From NCBI GenBank assembly GCA_964352665.1, contig CAYGSJ010000003.1:124001-188000 (forward strand): a DNA stretch of 64,000 nt, read 5' to 3'. The DNA is from UBA1672 sp964352665. Lineage in GTDB: Bacteria > Pseudomonadota > Alphaproteobacteria > Micavibrionales > Micavibrionaceae. A program made the position numbers and the translations under genes. The first letter of the stretch is position 1. Every line of letters begins with the position of its first letter. Shown piece by piece: positions 25,458-34,507 of the stretch. Below the pieces are notes generated by a model. That model was not told the origin of the DNA, did no database searches, and was given only the letters and a program-made list of their open reading frames with translations.

Positions 25458-26615
25458 TTAAGCACCCGTACTAGAAGAAAGCAATAGATAAGCGCGCCTA
25501 TCAATTGCCCCGCTTTCAAACGCTATTGCCGCTGATCTTTCCAGGGTTCGGCCATATTGGGTAATCATGCGCTGAATCTCGTTTGGCCATTTGGTAAAAT
25601 GCATGTCCATCAGTTTTTCGCGTACTTCGTCGGGGAATTTCATCCACTCTCTCACACCACATCGCCCGCCGCCAATACGAGGGACAAGAGCTTGTGTTAC
25701 TACAAGGCGTAAGGTTTCAATCATGGCCACAGCTCGTTCTTCACGTTCATTCATGTCATAGGTTGACAGCATACGTTGCACCGTGTTTGCAACACCCAAA
25801 GTGTGTGTTGTGGTGTACACGGCATGACCTGTCTGTGCGGCTTCTATAGAGGCGTTAATTGTTTCTCTGTCCCGGGCCTCCCCAACGAGAATAATCTCGG
25901 GCTTGCGCCGCAATGCGTTTCTTACACCATGTGCGAAGTCTGGCAAGTGACGGGGGATTTCTGTTTGTGATACGAGAGAGCGCGGGCTGTTGATATTGTC
26001 ATAGGTAAATTCGATCGGCGCTTCGTAGGTTAGCATTTTTCCGCATCCGCGGGGGCGCTCAAGAAGCATGCGGTTACCAGCAGCGAGCAATGTACTTTTA
26101 CCGGAGCCTGTTGGACCAGTAATAACCACGAGCCCCTGTCTTGGTGCCCATGCATCCCGGATTTCCTGTTCAATACTCAGATCATCCATTGTCGGGGGTT
26201 CGCTGGGTAAGCTTCTCATCGTGATCTGTGCGCCATCACGGCCTTTTGAAAGAATGGCTGTGATGTTTACACGAAAACGAATGCGTGTATAGCGGTCGGG
26301 CCTGATTTCGTAAGATACATCCAGATCTCTTGCCGAAGCGAGACGGGCTTGCGCTTCCGGTCCATATAGCCTTTGTAAAAAGACAGCCATATCAGCAGCG
26401 TCCAGTGCACGAAATGTGCCGGGATAGAGTTCGCCGCCGATTTCGTTATAAACCTGCCGTTCACTTTGAATTGTAATATCGGATGAGCCTTGTTTCACAC
26501 ACCAAAGAAGGAAGTTATCAATATCCTCTACTGCGAATCTTTGAGGTTCGTCAGGCCAGGTTTTTGCGTGATCGTCTTCGGCCTTGACAAGGCTTACCGG
26601 CTTGCGGGCTTCCAT
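25458..26615 (-). CDS. dotB: DotB, PilT-like secretion ATPase
   Basis: DotB is the hexameric VirB11/PilT-class ATPase that docks on DotO at the cytoplasmic face of the type IVB system. The 385 aa length matches Legionella DotB (377 aa). Visible motifs are Walker A GPTGSGKS (167-174), Walker B IILVGE (241-246) and the His box TGHAVYTTTHT (262-272). It starts within the last 22 nt of dotC, so its translation is coupled. Confidence 0.95.
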   Translation of the reverse strand: MEARKPVSLVKAEDDHAKTWPDEPQRFAVEDIDNFLLWCVKQGSSDITIQSERQVYNEIGGELYPGTFRALDAADMAVFLQRLYGPEAQARLASARDLDVSYEIRPDRYTRIRFRVNITAILSKGRDGAQITMRSLPSEPPTMDDLSIEQEIRDAWAPRQGLVVITGPTGSGKSTLLAAGNRMLLERPRGCGKMLTYEAPIEFTYDNINSPRSLVSQTEIPRHLPDFAHGVRNALRRKPEIILVGEARDRETINASIEAAQTGHAVYTTTHTLGVANTVQRMLSTYDMNEREERAVAMIETLRLVVTQALVPRIGGGRCGVREWMKFPDEVREKLMDMHFTKWPNEIQRMITQYGRTLERSAAIAFESGAIDRRAYLLLSSSTGA

Positions 26616-27457
26616 GTATTTGCTCCAGTCATAAGCTGAGGTACGCCAGTAATTTGAACTGCGCGGTCACCAATGCGCATTTCGTTTCCACCACCTGTCA
26701 CACCGCGATCAACCTGAAGTGCGTAAGGAGGAGAGATCATACCCTGTGCCAAGAGCATTCTGTATCGGATCATACCCTGAAAGTCAGACTCAAGACGGAT
26801 CAGATCATCTTTGAATATTTCATTTGCTTGTTCATAGCCGTATGTCCAGCCTTTTTCGGCGTGTTCTACCCATACCTTGCGTTCTTCGTCATCCTGCGGA
26901 ACCAAAATATCCGGTGGTGGCACTACTTCCCCCCACTCACGTTCCAAATAAACCTGCCATGTCCGTGGTGCCGATACGATACGTGCATTACGAATAATAT
27001 TGTAGATTTTGTCAGAAACGGCGGCCGTTTGACCATCAATATCGATCAACATGGCGTTCATAGACTGGGTAACAATCGGTGGTTCTATCAGAAGGCCTGA
27101 TGGCGCCGAAATCAGAAGCTGACTGAAGTTGAAGACCTTGTTCAGGTAACGTGCACGACGATCCAGTTCCTGTCTTATTTCGAATGTGCGCTTGGCAAGA
27201 CCGCCACGTGCACCAAAGGAAATAGCAGCCTCTTTTATGGCTTCGGCCCTGATATCAAAGGGCAGACTTTCATCCTTGTCAGGCTTGTTAACGGGCTGGT
27301 AATTCAGGATTTTTCCAATTTCTACCGGCTCCTCTTCGGAAGTGGTTAGCGGCTCTTCATTATCTACGGGAAGTGCTGCGTGAATCACTTTTGCAGGCAC
27401 AAGCATTATAAAAGTGCCAAGCATTGCAAGTAAGCTAGTTACATAAAGTAAACGCAT
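26594..27457 (-). CDS. dotC: DotC, outer-membrane core complex protein
   Basis: DotC, with DotD and DotH, forms the outer-membrane ring of the Icm/Dot core. The 287 aa protein has a signal peptide (1-28, ending VIHAA) and the conserved DotC body (about 65-280), including RYLNKVFNFSQLLI, PPDILVPQDDEERKVWVEHA and GWTYGYEQA segments. In Legionella DotC is a lipoprotein; here no cysteine follows the leader, so acylation seems lost. Its order with dotD and dotB is the classic dotDCB operon. Confidence 0.92.
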   Translation of the reverse strand: MRLLYVTSLLAMLGTFIMLVPAKVIHAALPVDNEEPLTTSEEEPVEIGKILNYQPVNKPDKDESLPFDIRAEAIKEAAISFGARGGLAKRTFEIRQELDRRARYLNKVFNFSQLLISAPSGLLIEPPIVTQSMNAMLIDIDGQTAAVSDKIYNIIRNARIVSAPRTWQVYLEREWGEVVPPPDILVPQDDEERKVWVEHAEKGWTYGYEQANEIFKDDLIRLESDFQGMIRYRMLLAQGMISPPYALQVDRGVTGGGNEMRIGDRAVQITGVPQLMTGANTWKPASR

Positions 27458-27472
27458 ATTCTAAAACCTTTC

Positions 27473-28003
27473 CTATCCGCCCATTCCTGCGTTTGGCGCG
27501 TAGTAGATTTCAACCATACGAGTTTGCGCATCAACCTTAACATCGCCGCGCATACCAAGCTGCAACCCGATATCTCTCAGCACATCGACGACACGGCTAT
27601 TTTCGGCATCGATTGAAACAACAACCGGAATAGCCGGTTTGTTACCGAGCTCAAGAAATCCGTATCCGGCGCGGTCGGCGAGTGTTTTTGCTATGGGCTC
27701 GATTGGTCCAACCCAGTTCACAGTAATTGTGCGACGAAGCTCTGCCGGTACGTTACCCAGTGGAGACATTGATGTTGCAGGTGTTCTTGCCCTCTCTACT
27801 GCTGCTAAAGATTCGAGCGCGGAAGAGGCACGATCAGCTGATTCGGCCAGCATGGCGGATACAGTATCCGGTGATGCTACGATCTGTGGGCTTCCACCGC
27901 TAAACTTTTTGCTTGGCAATACGCTATGACCATCGCTGGAACAGCCAGTGATAAGCGTCAAACATAGAAAAAGATGAGAAAAGATGAGAAAATTACGAGA
28001 CAT
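27473..28003 (-). CDS. dotD: DotD, outer-membrane lipoprotein of the core complex
   Basis: DotD is a small lipoprotein that helps place DotH in the outer membrane; its periplasmic domain has the secretin N0-like fold. The 176 aa protein has a clear lipobox (LITGC, Cys21). The folded domain is about 90-170 (AELRRTITVNWVGPIEPIA at its start). It lies 15 nt before dotC. Confidence 0.92.
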   Translation of the reverse strand: MSRNFLIFSHLFLCLTLITGCSSDGHSVLPSKKFSGGSPQIVASPDTVSAMLAESADRASSALESLAAVERARTPATSMSPLGNVPAELRRTITVNWVGPIEPIAKTLADRAGYGFLELGNKPAIPVVVSIDAENSRVVDVLRDIGLQLGMRGDVKVDAQTRMVEIYYAPNAGMGG

Positions 28004-28193
28004 AATAAAAAAACCCTAATACAAAGACAACTTAGTCTATTGAAATACTAGACAAAATGATAGAGCAAATCAAGAATAACTAACACAAATTTATAAGGCA
28101 TAGGTTGGGGTTACGCAGAGTATCAACATTATATACGACCTGTTTTGTTATTTAAAGGTGCCGAAACACCAATGCTACCTTGAACTCTCATGA

Positions 28194-28625
28194 TTATCGC
28201 TCCGATTTCAAGAGTCCATTTTCGTGCATTAAACCGAGCACACGTTTTTTGTATTTTACGCCATATTTGGGCGTGCGAGAATGATAATGTTGTAGTGCTT
28301 GTGACAGGCTGTGGGTTTCATCCATATGATTCCTTAAAATCCACGCCGCGACCTTTACGTTTGTACAAGTGTCATCACGTACTAACTGGTGGGCCCGATC
28401 AACGCTTATACCCCATTCTTCCGAAAGTTCGGGCAGCCATAATGTGTTGATTTGCATGGGGCCAAGGTCATAGGTGCCGTTTGTATTTGCAACTTCCATA
28501 CCAGGTTTTCCGCCTTCTGCTTTGTAAATACCAGCAAGAAGCGCAGGCGGGACATCGTATGTCTGGGACGCAAGCATCATACACGCAGCAAGTATTTTTG
28601 TAGCAGACAACTCTAATATATCCAA
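28194..28625 (-). CDS. Lytic transglycosylase-like protein
   Basis: A 143 aa SLT-type lysozyme-fold protein. The segment VPPALLAGIYKAEGGKPG carries the expected catalytic glutamate, followed by YDLGPMQINTLWLPEL, which matches the GxMQIN substrate-groove motif, and later by a LQHYHSRTP element. Such enzymes open peptidoglycan for secretion machines and conjugation systems. The start is TTG at 28625 if the full frame is used; ATGs at residues 16-17 are alternatives. There is no complete signal peptide, only a weakly hydrophobic start, so export is uncertain. It lies upstream of dotD in the same direction. Confidence 0.8.
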   Translation of the reverse strand: MDILELSATKILAACMMLASQTYDVPPALLAGIYKAEGGKPGMEVANTNGTYDLGPMQINTLWLPELSEEWGISVDRAHQLVRDDTCTNVKVAAWILRNHMDETHSLSQALQHYHSRTPKYGVKYKKRVLGLMHENGLLKSER

Positions 28626-28728
28626 TCAGTGTGATATACGAAACAATACAGACTCAATTGGAACACAAAAACTGCCGATCGTCACTGTTTTTTTATATGT
28701 GTAAAATGGGAGGTTATCCGCTGACTTA

Positions 28729-29499
28729 TCAGTAGTCAAAGCTATCTGTCATGTCCGGAGGTGTTGGTGCGGCACTGTAATAACTGTACTGCGACAACCA
28801 ACCATTTTGATCAAATGATAAGACGGGCGGTGCTGCATAAGGGAGGTCAGTAAGGCCTTTGTTTTTTAATTTTATAAACTCTTTGATCAGCGCCACCCCT
28901 TGCTTGATTTGTTCCGGGCGACTGAGCGTTGAGTTAATTAGTATTTCATTTGGCTTTTCAAACATCGACATGTTTGAATAACTTTGATCCGTCAATGAGA
29001 GCGCGAGATGATCTGGAAAGGTACTCAGCCATTCAAGAACATAAGCATCTCCTGAATTCAGAACTTCCCGTGCGATATCCCGAGCCAAATCTGATTCATA
29101 TCTGACATCAACACGGCCACCATTTTCAAATAGTTCGCTTTTGCTGTAGTTGACACGCGAGCTCAAGCCAAATTGGTTGATAACTTTCTCTTTGTAGTAA
29201 TCGATTAAAATCTTTTCAGGGTTTGGTGTGGGTTTGTCCGTTTCTTCCGTGGCGGTTTCATCCGTTTCTTTCATGGCGGTTTCAAAAGCTACGGCTTTCC
29301 GTTCTGTTGCAGGAGATGGCACAGCAGAAAGCACAGTCTTCGTTTGTTCTGCCGCTGGTTCATAACCAGATGTCCCTGTAGGGGAGATAGCGCTTCTACC
29401 AGTAGAGCCCTGCCCGTATAAAGAAACACCGAGTGCAGTAACGAGGCTCACGCAGACCGAAGCAAAAACACCCGTTAATTTGTGTACCCGAGCAGCCAT
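28729..29499 (-). CDS. Unknown periplasmic protein in the icm/dot block
   Basis: I do not recognise this protein. From the ATG at 29499 it has 256 residues: a hydrophobic N-terminal anchor or signal (VFASVCVSLVTALGVSLYG), a Ser/Thr/Glu-rich linker to about 95, and a folded domain from YYKEKVINQFGLSSRVNYSK to GWLSQYSYYS. An earlier start at 29526 would overlap the DsbC-like gene by 23 nt. It follows that gene directly and precedes the transglycosylase, so it probably serves the same envelope machine. Confidence 0.78.
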   Translation of the reverse strand: MAARVHKLTGVFASVCVSLVTALGVSLYGQGSTGRSAISPTGTSGYEPAAEQTKTVLSAVPSPATERKAVAFETAMKETDETATEETDKPTPNPEKILIDYYKEKVINQFGLSSRVNYSKSELFENGGRVDVRYESDLARDIAREVLNSGDAYVLEWLSTFPDHLALSLTDQSYSNMSMFEKPNEILINSTLSRPEQIKQGVALIKEFIKLKNKGLTDLPYAAPPVLSFDQNGWLSQYSYYSAAPTPPDMTDSFDY

Positions 29500-29503
29500 A
29501 GTC

Positions 29504-30376
29504 TTAAGTGCGTGACCCGATATCACCGATCAAAGTGTCAACATCCTTTGGCTTACCACGGACTATTTTTACGCTTCCATCTTTACCACGATAGACCATA
29601 AGCGGTGTTACGCTGAGTTTCCAGGATTGCATGATCGAAAGATTTCTTTGGACACCTTGCTGGTTGATTTCCATTTTAGCTGGCAATGCAGAGGCATCGC
29701 CATCCAGATGTTTCCACCATACGGTTTCCGGTGACGGCGCGGCAAGAAGGTACGCGGCCTGTGCACGTGTCTCTTCCTTAAAGCCAACAGGGATCAATCT
29801 AATCTGAACTTTTCCTGTTTTTATGAGGGGGCGCATATCACGCATCATGGTATGACAATGCGGGCATTGAGGATCGACAAAACTATAGACCACAGGTGTT
29901 CCAGCCAGCCCCATAGGGACCCAGTTGCTGTTTTCAATATCCCAGAATAATTGCTCCGAAGGTGTTTTAAATTCGTATTTTTCGGCCTGTGTTGAATTTG
30001 CGACATCATGTTGGGGGGCATCCGCGGCCAACGAATCCAAAAGCTCTCCACCTGTTTGAGCGCGCAAGCGGTTGACCTGATCAATCGTGACAGCTTTACC
30101 TTGCTGATCAAATAATATACCTGAAACAAACCCGCCCGTGCTAGGCAGAACGTAGAAATATTGCTCTTGCCCGTTTTTAATAGCAATCCAGCCCTCAAAA
30201 CCGAAATCTTTACCAAGAAAGCGCACCTGCGCACCTTCATTAACCAGATTTTTAATCGGTGCTGGCAAATCCGGTAAAATTGTATTTTCCTGTCCGACAG
30301 AGTTTTTGGGTGCGGCAAGACAAAGCAGAGCGGCCACGGAGAGAAGTGCAGTTTTTTTGCGCATAGAGGTCATCAT
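29504..30376 (-). CDS. DsbC/DsbG-like thioredoxin-fold disulfide protein
   Basis: A periplasmic disulfide isomerase-like protein. From the ATG at 30376 there is a signal peptide (MRKKTALLSVAALLCLAAP segment), a DsbC-like N-terminal dimerisation region and a thioredoxin fold with the active site CPHC in the segment YSFVDPQCPHCHTMMRD. The cis-proline loop appears as VTPLMVY. The frame is open to 30517, but the extra residues look non-coding. It leads the dotDCB block. Type IVB and conjugation loci often carry such an enzyme; the cysteine-bearing paralogues at 11.4-19.0 kb are plausible substrates (inference). Confidence 0.85.
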   Translation of the reverse strand: MMTSMRKKTALLSVAALLCLAAPKNSVGQENTILPDLPAPIKNLVNEGAQVRFLGKDFGFEGWIAIKNGQEQYFYVLPSTGGFVSGILFDQQGKAVTIDQVNRLRAQTGGELLDSLAADAPQHDVANSTQAEKYEFKTPSEQLFWDIENSNWVPMGLAGTPVVYSFVDPQCPHCHTMMRDMRPLIKTGKVQIRLIPVGFKEETRAQAAYLLAAPSPETVWWKHLDGDASALPAKMEINQQGVQRNLSIMQSWKLSVTPLMVYRGKDGSVKIVRGKPKDVDTLIGDIGSRT

Positions 30377-30579
30377 TTGAAAAGCCAGCCTTTCTTTAGT
30401 TCTGAATGTTATCTTCATGAAACGGAAAGATAGCGAGAAATAACAATTAAGTACAATTTTTTTTTCGATAAGCTTTATTTTTTGCCGCGTTGATGGTGTA
30501 TTTAGTATATTATCCACAGCGTAGAGAAACGAATCTCCTCAAAAACTGCTTTATCTTTGTATTTCACTATGGTAATTCG

Positions 30580-30608
30580 TTGCGCACGAATGTCGGGACT
30601 AGTATTAT
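30580..30608 (+). promoter_or_regulatory. Candidate promoter of acpP
   Basis: TTGCGC and TATTAT are separated by exactly 17 nt, about 55 nt upstream of the acpP start. The -10 box fits well and the -35 box poorly, so the call is tentative. Confidence 0.4.
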
Positions 30609-30663
30609 TCTCTATCGTTCGCTATAAGAATTTTGAACACGTTAATTAAGGTAAGGAATGAAC

Positions 30664-30903
30664 ATGAGTGATATAGCTGATCGCGTCAAAAAGATTGTTG
30701 TTGAGCATCTAGGCGTAGAAGATGACAAAGTCGTAGAAGGCGCAAGCTTCATTGATGATCTGGGAGCAGACTCTCTGGATACTGTTGAACTGGTCATGGC
30801 ATTTGAAGAGGAGTTCGGTATCGATATTCCCGATGATGCGGCAAAAGACATTCAAACTGTTGGTGATGCTGTTAATTTCATCAAATCCAACTCGGGTGAA
30901 TAA
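30664..30903 (+). CDS. acpP: Acyl carrier protein
   Basis: ACP carries the growing acyl chain in type II fatty acid synthesis on a phosphopantetheine arm. The 79 aa protein has the canonical DSLD attachment site (serine in GADSLDTVELVMAFEEEFGI) and the acidic four-helix composition. I prefer the second ATG (30664), which gives the usual MSDIADRVKKIV start and sits 7 nt after GTAAGG; the ATG at 30658 adds only two residues. fabF follows 100 nt later. Confidence 0.96.
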   Translation: MSDIADRVKKIVVEHLGVEDDKVVEGASFIDDLGADSLDTVELVMAFEEEFGIDIPDDAAKDIQTVGDAVNFIKSNSGE

Positions 30904-30942
30904 TTTCTGTTTTTACAGGATTTTTTCTTTACCACATAATTT

Positions 30943-30961
30943 CAGCCCGCTTGTCGGGCTG
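30943..30961 (+). terminator. Hairpin between acpP and fabF
   Basis: A 7-bp stem (CAGCCCG / CGGGCTG) with a 5-nt loop is followed, after CGATGC, by TTTTT. It may be a partial terminator that lowers fabF expression relative to acpP. The T tract is displaced, so it could be only a stabilising hairpin. Confidence 0.4.
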
Positions 30962-31005
30962 CGATGCTTTTTAAGAGTAGTGTTAACGAATCAAGGGATG
31001 ACGCA

Positions 31006-32277
31006 ATGAGACGTGTTGTTATTACAGGAATGGGTATGGTTTCTCCGCTAGGTGTCGGGGTTGAGCATAATTGGCATGCGATTACGGAGGGACAAAGCGG
31101 TATTCGCAAAATTGAAGATTTTGATGTTTCCGATATTTCGTCTCAAATTGCCGGCATTATTCCAAAAACAACAGATGAAGACCCTAAAAACGGCGAATTT
31201 AATGCCGATTTGTTTTTACATCCCAAAGAACAGCGTAAAGTAGATGTCTTCATTACCTATGGTATGGCTGCGGCTCAAGAGGCAATTGAAGATGCGGGAT
31301 GGGCCCCGACGAATGAAGAATCGTTAAACCGTACAGGCGTTTTAATCGGCTCGGGTATAGGTGGTCTGGACGAGATTTATAAAACATCGACCTTGATGAA
31401 TGAGCGTGGGCCAAGACGAATTTCGCCGTTCTTTGTTCCGGCGGCTTTAATTAATCTGACATCAGGCCATGTCTCCATTAAATATGGGTTCCGTGGACCT
31501 AATCACTCGGTTGTGACGGCTTGCGCAACAGGTACACATGCAATCGGAGATGCTGCGCGTCTTATAGCGTGGGATGATGCTGACGTGATGATTGCCGGTG
31601 GTGCGGAAGGTGCGGTTTGTCGTCTGGGTGTCGCCGGTTTTGCGGCCGCACGGGCCCTGACAACCGGATATAACGATCGCCCGACTGAAGCGTCTCGTCC
31701 ATGGGATGAGGGTCGTGATGGCTTTGTGATTGGTGAGGGCGCCGGTATCGTGGTATTGGAAGAATATGAGCATGCGAAAAAGCGCGGCGCGAAGATTTAT
31801 GGCGAAGTGATTGGTTATGGATTGTCTGGAGACGCGCATCATATTACATCACCAGCAGAAGACGGTAATGGTGGCTACCGTGCAATGGAGGCCGCGTTAA
31901 AACGCGCGCAGATTAACCCCGAAGAGGTCGATTATATCAACGCGCATGGCACGTCTACGCCAGTTGGTGACGGTATTGAATTCGGGGCAGTGAAGCGCAT
32001 GTTTAGTAACACGCTGGATAGTGTTTCGATGTCATCCACGAAATCGGCTATTGGTCACCTATTAGGTGCGGCAGGTGCGGTTGAAGCGATTTACAGTATG
32101 AAAGCAATCCAGACAGGCGCTTTACCCCCGACACTTAACCTTGAAAATCCATCAGAAGATTGTCAGGGTATGGATTTAGTGCCGAAAGTAGCCAAGGAGA
32201 AAAAAATCAACACCGTTTTATCCAATTCCTTTGGTTTTGGCGGTACGAATGCCTCGCTTGTTATGCGCGGTGTATAG
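31006..32277 (+). CDS. fabF: FabF, beta-ketoacyl-ACP synthase II
   Basis: FabF condenses malonyl-ACP with acyl-ACP in fatty acid elongation. The 423 aa protein shows the Cys-His-His triad: TACATGTHAIGDA (Cys), NAHGTSTPVGD (His) and SAIGHLLGAAG (His), and the terminal SNSFGFGGTNASL. The start at 31006 is supported by AAGGGA 8 nt upstream and by the typical MRRVVITGMG beginning; the frame is open upstream without sense. It follows acpP, the common fab order. Confidence 0.96.
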   Translation: MRRVVITGMGMVSPLGVGVEHNWHAITEGQSGIRKIEDFDVSDISSQIAGIIPKTTDEDPKNGEFNADLFLHPKEQRKVDVFITYGMAAAQEAIEDAGWAPTNEESLNRTGVLIGSGIGGLDEIYKTSTLMNERGPRRISPFFVPAALINLTSGHVSIKYGFRGPNHSVVTACATGTHAIGDAARLIAWDDADVMIAGGAEGAVCRLGVAGFAAARALTTGYNDRPTEASRPWDEGRDGFVIGEGAGIVVLEEYEHAKKRGAKIYGEVIGYGLSGDAHHITSPAEDGNGGYRAMEAALKRAQINPEEVDYINAHGTSTPVGDGIEFGAVKRMFSNTLDSVSMSSTKSAIGHLLGAAGAVEAIYSMKAIQTGALPPTLNLENPSEDCQGMDLVPKVAKEKKINTVLSNSFGFGGTNASLVMRGV

Positions 32278-32278
32278 T

Positions 32279-33313
32279 TTAGGAGGGTTCTACCGGATCC
32301 AGCTCAGGGTCTTGAGCGCTTTTTCTAGTGAAATATTTCTGATGTAGGCCACCATTTTTAAAGACCGCATCAAGAGAGACAAAGGCTGCAGTCCATATCA
32401 TATTTGCTATACCGGCCTCGGTGTTTCCTTCTGAAAAATTAATCGCACCGTTGGCAAAGCAGCCCATTCCAAACATTAGTTGGGGTTGTAGCAATCTTCT
32501 GGCGCCAGTATTTTTGATTATTTGCCAAATACTTTGTGCCGCGGCCAACATAAGAATGCCATACATATAGGTATTGGGCTCTGACAGTGCTTCAGGATTA
32601 CACGTGATCATGTTTTTGACATTTTCAAGATCGCCGCCTGTCATCATAACGCCGGTTGTCGCAGCGGTTGTACCAACAGCTTTCATCGCATTTTGTACTA
32701 CAGTGCTGTCAAATCTGGAGGAAGAGCCATTAAAGGCATTTCCTACTGAAAACAGGCCTAAAATAGTTTCTTCCTGACCCCAATGGTATAGTGTCTCCAA
32801 TGTTTCCGGATTACCCGTTATAGCCGCGGCGATCGGAATAGAAAGTGAAGATGCGGCAAGACCTGTTGCGGAAACCTCGATACCAACATTCGGGTTATCA
32901 ACCATTTTGTTAAATAAAGAGGAAACCTTGCTACCAACCCAGCGCGTCACAGGATTGTTTGTGACGGGATTATTTGTTAAGCGGCTAGACTGGAGTTTGA
33001 CGCTGATGTCCTGAATAAAAGGAGCGCGTAAGCCGCCACGTCTGAATTCGTATGTGGCGCGTGCAGCGAGCGCAGCAAGCCCGACGATGGAGCTGGGGAT
33101 GGCTGCATATACACCTTCCCCTAGTGCGATAGGGATATTTCCGGCCTCAAAACCAACACCTGTGTCAGTCGATGAATTGACAGCGGCTCTTTGTACTCTT
33201 TTTTCATAGGTAAGATCATGGATGTCTGGATGCAAGATACCCGACGTAAGGTCTTCTTCACCAAGGTCTACAACTTCGATAAACCTAGATTGTACTGTAT
33301 TGCTTTCCGACAT
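32279..33313 (-). CDS. Protein of unknown function, glycine/alanine-rich
   Basis: I do not recognise this 344 aa protein (ATG at 33313; a TTG at 33319 is also open). It has several moderately hydrophobic stretches (IPSSIVGLAALAARATYEF; ATGLAASSLSIPIAAAITGN; YMYGILMLAAAQSIWQII) that could be membrane segments, and an acidic Pro-rich tail. There is no signal peptide. It stops one base from fabF, facing it. It may be a membrane-associated protein or a lineage-specific effector; nothing in the sequence decides. Confidence 0.7.
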   Translation of the reverse strand: MSESNTVQSRFIEVVDLGEEDLTSGILHPDIHDLTYEKRVQRAAVNSSTDTGVGFEAGNIPIALGEGVYAAIPSSIVGLAALAARATYEFRRGGLRAPFIQDISVKLQSSRLTNNPVTNNPVTRWVGSKVSSLFNKMVDNPNVGIEVSATGLAASSLSIPIAAAITGNPETLETLYHWGQEETILGLFSVGNAFNGSSSRFDSTVVQNAMKAVGTTAATTGVMMTGGDLENVKNMITCNPEALSEPNTYMYGILMLAAAQSIWQIIKNTGARRLLQPQLMFGMGCFANGAINFSEGNTEAGIANMIWTAAFVSLDAVFKNGGLHQKYFTRKSAQDPELDPVEPS

Positions 33314-33424
33314 TTTCAACCCATTTATTTTTTATAAGCGGGGAATATAGGATAAGGCTCCATATTATGTCAATAAAATTACAGGTTTATTCATTTTGTT
33401 TTTTGTTTTACCATTTTCCTCCTG

Positions 33425-34432
33425 ATGAAGTTCTTTTTTAAACTCTTTCTTGGCGGTTTCGTTTTTTTCTCCACGCTTGCGCTTATTATGATCGTAGCGG
33501 GGTCTTGGTGGACGCATAATGAATTTGTCAAACCGGCAAAACGCGAAGAGGCCATGACAATTATTGTTCCCAATGGTTCCCATATAGGCCGTGTGGCTAC
33601 GATCTTGCAAGACGAAGGTATTATTAACCGCCCCATAATCTTTAATTACGGAAGCCGCATTGTTGGGACAGCCGACCAGATAAAAGCCGGTGAGTATGAA
33701 GTCGATCCGCATATGTCCATGCGTCAAATTCTGGATTTACTGGTTAGTGGCAAGACAGTGCAGCGTAATATTACAATCCGCGAGGGGCTTACCAGTTTCG
33801 AAATTGTTAACTTGCTAAGGGAGCATAAGGGCCTTGTGCAGGATGAAGTTGAAATACCGCCGGAAGGTTCGCTCCTTGCCGAGACATACAGTTATTCAAA
33901 AGGAGAGCCTGTTTCCAAAATCCTAGAGCGTATGCAAGAGGCTATGATTGAAAAGCTCGATGGGTTTTGGGAAACCCGTGCACCCTTGCTTCCTTTAAAA
34001 ACAAAGGACGAGGCTTTGGTTTTGGCCTCAATTATCGAGAAAGAAACAGCAAAATCGGAGGAGCGCAAAACCATTGCCGGTGTTTTTGTAAACCGGTTGC
34101 ATAAGGGGATGTTGTTACAAACCGATCCTACGGTTATTTATGCCTTGACCGAGGGAAAGCCAAAAAACGAAGGGCACGGGCCATTAGGGCGCCGATTATT
34201 AAGGAAGGACCTCCAATTTGACTCGCCTTATAACACTTATATTTATGCGGGATTACCGCCCGGACCTATCTGTAACCCAGGGCCTGCAGCGATTGAGGCT
34301 GCTTTAAACCCCGAAAAGCATAAATATATCTATTTTGTTGCCGATGGAACCGGGGGGCATGCATTTTCCAAGACCTTGGCAGAACATAATAAAAATGCTT
34401 CTGCATGGCGGGAACTAAGAAATTCTCAGTAA
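33425..34432 (+). CDS. mltG: MltG, endolytic murein transglycosylase
   Basis: MltG cleaves nascent glycan strands in the inner-membrane periplasmic face and sets glycan length. The 335 aa protein has one N-terminal membrane helix (about 5-28), a LysM-like segment (AMTIIVPNGSHIGRVATILQ) and the YceG domain with TIREGLTSFEI and the catalytic glutamate in LASIIEKETA (Glu205). The C-terminus has the GLPPGPICNPG signature. It is followed by an unrelated gene. Confidence 0.95.
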   Translation: MKFFFKLFLGGFVFFSTLALIMIVAGSWWTHNEFVKPAKREEAMTIIVPNGSHIGRVATILQDEGIINRPIIFNYGSRIVGTADQIKAGEYEVDPHMSMRQILDLLVSGKTVQRNITIREGLTSFEIVNLLREHKGLVQDEVEIPPEGSLLAETYSYSKGEPVSKILERMQEAMIEKLDGFWETRAPLLPLKTKDEALVLASIIEKETAKSEERKTIAGVFVNRLHKGMLLQTDPTVIYALTEGKPKNEGHGPLGRRLLRKDLQFDSPYNTYIYAGLPPGPICNPGPAAIEAALNPEKHKYIYFVADGTGGHAFSKTLAEHNKNASAWRELRNSQ

Positions 34433-34507
34433 AAATGGGCCACGCCCCAAAAAATTGCGTTTTTTTAGCGCTTAAAGTATATTCGGCCTCATTAGGGTTG
34501 AATAAAA

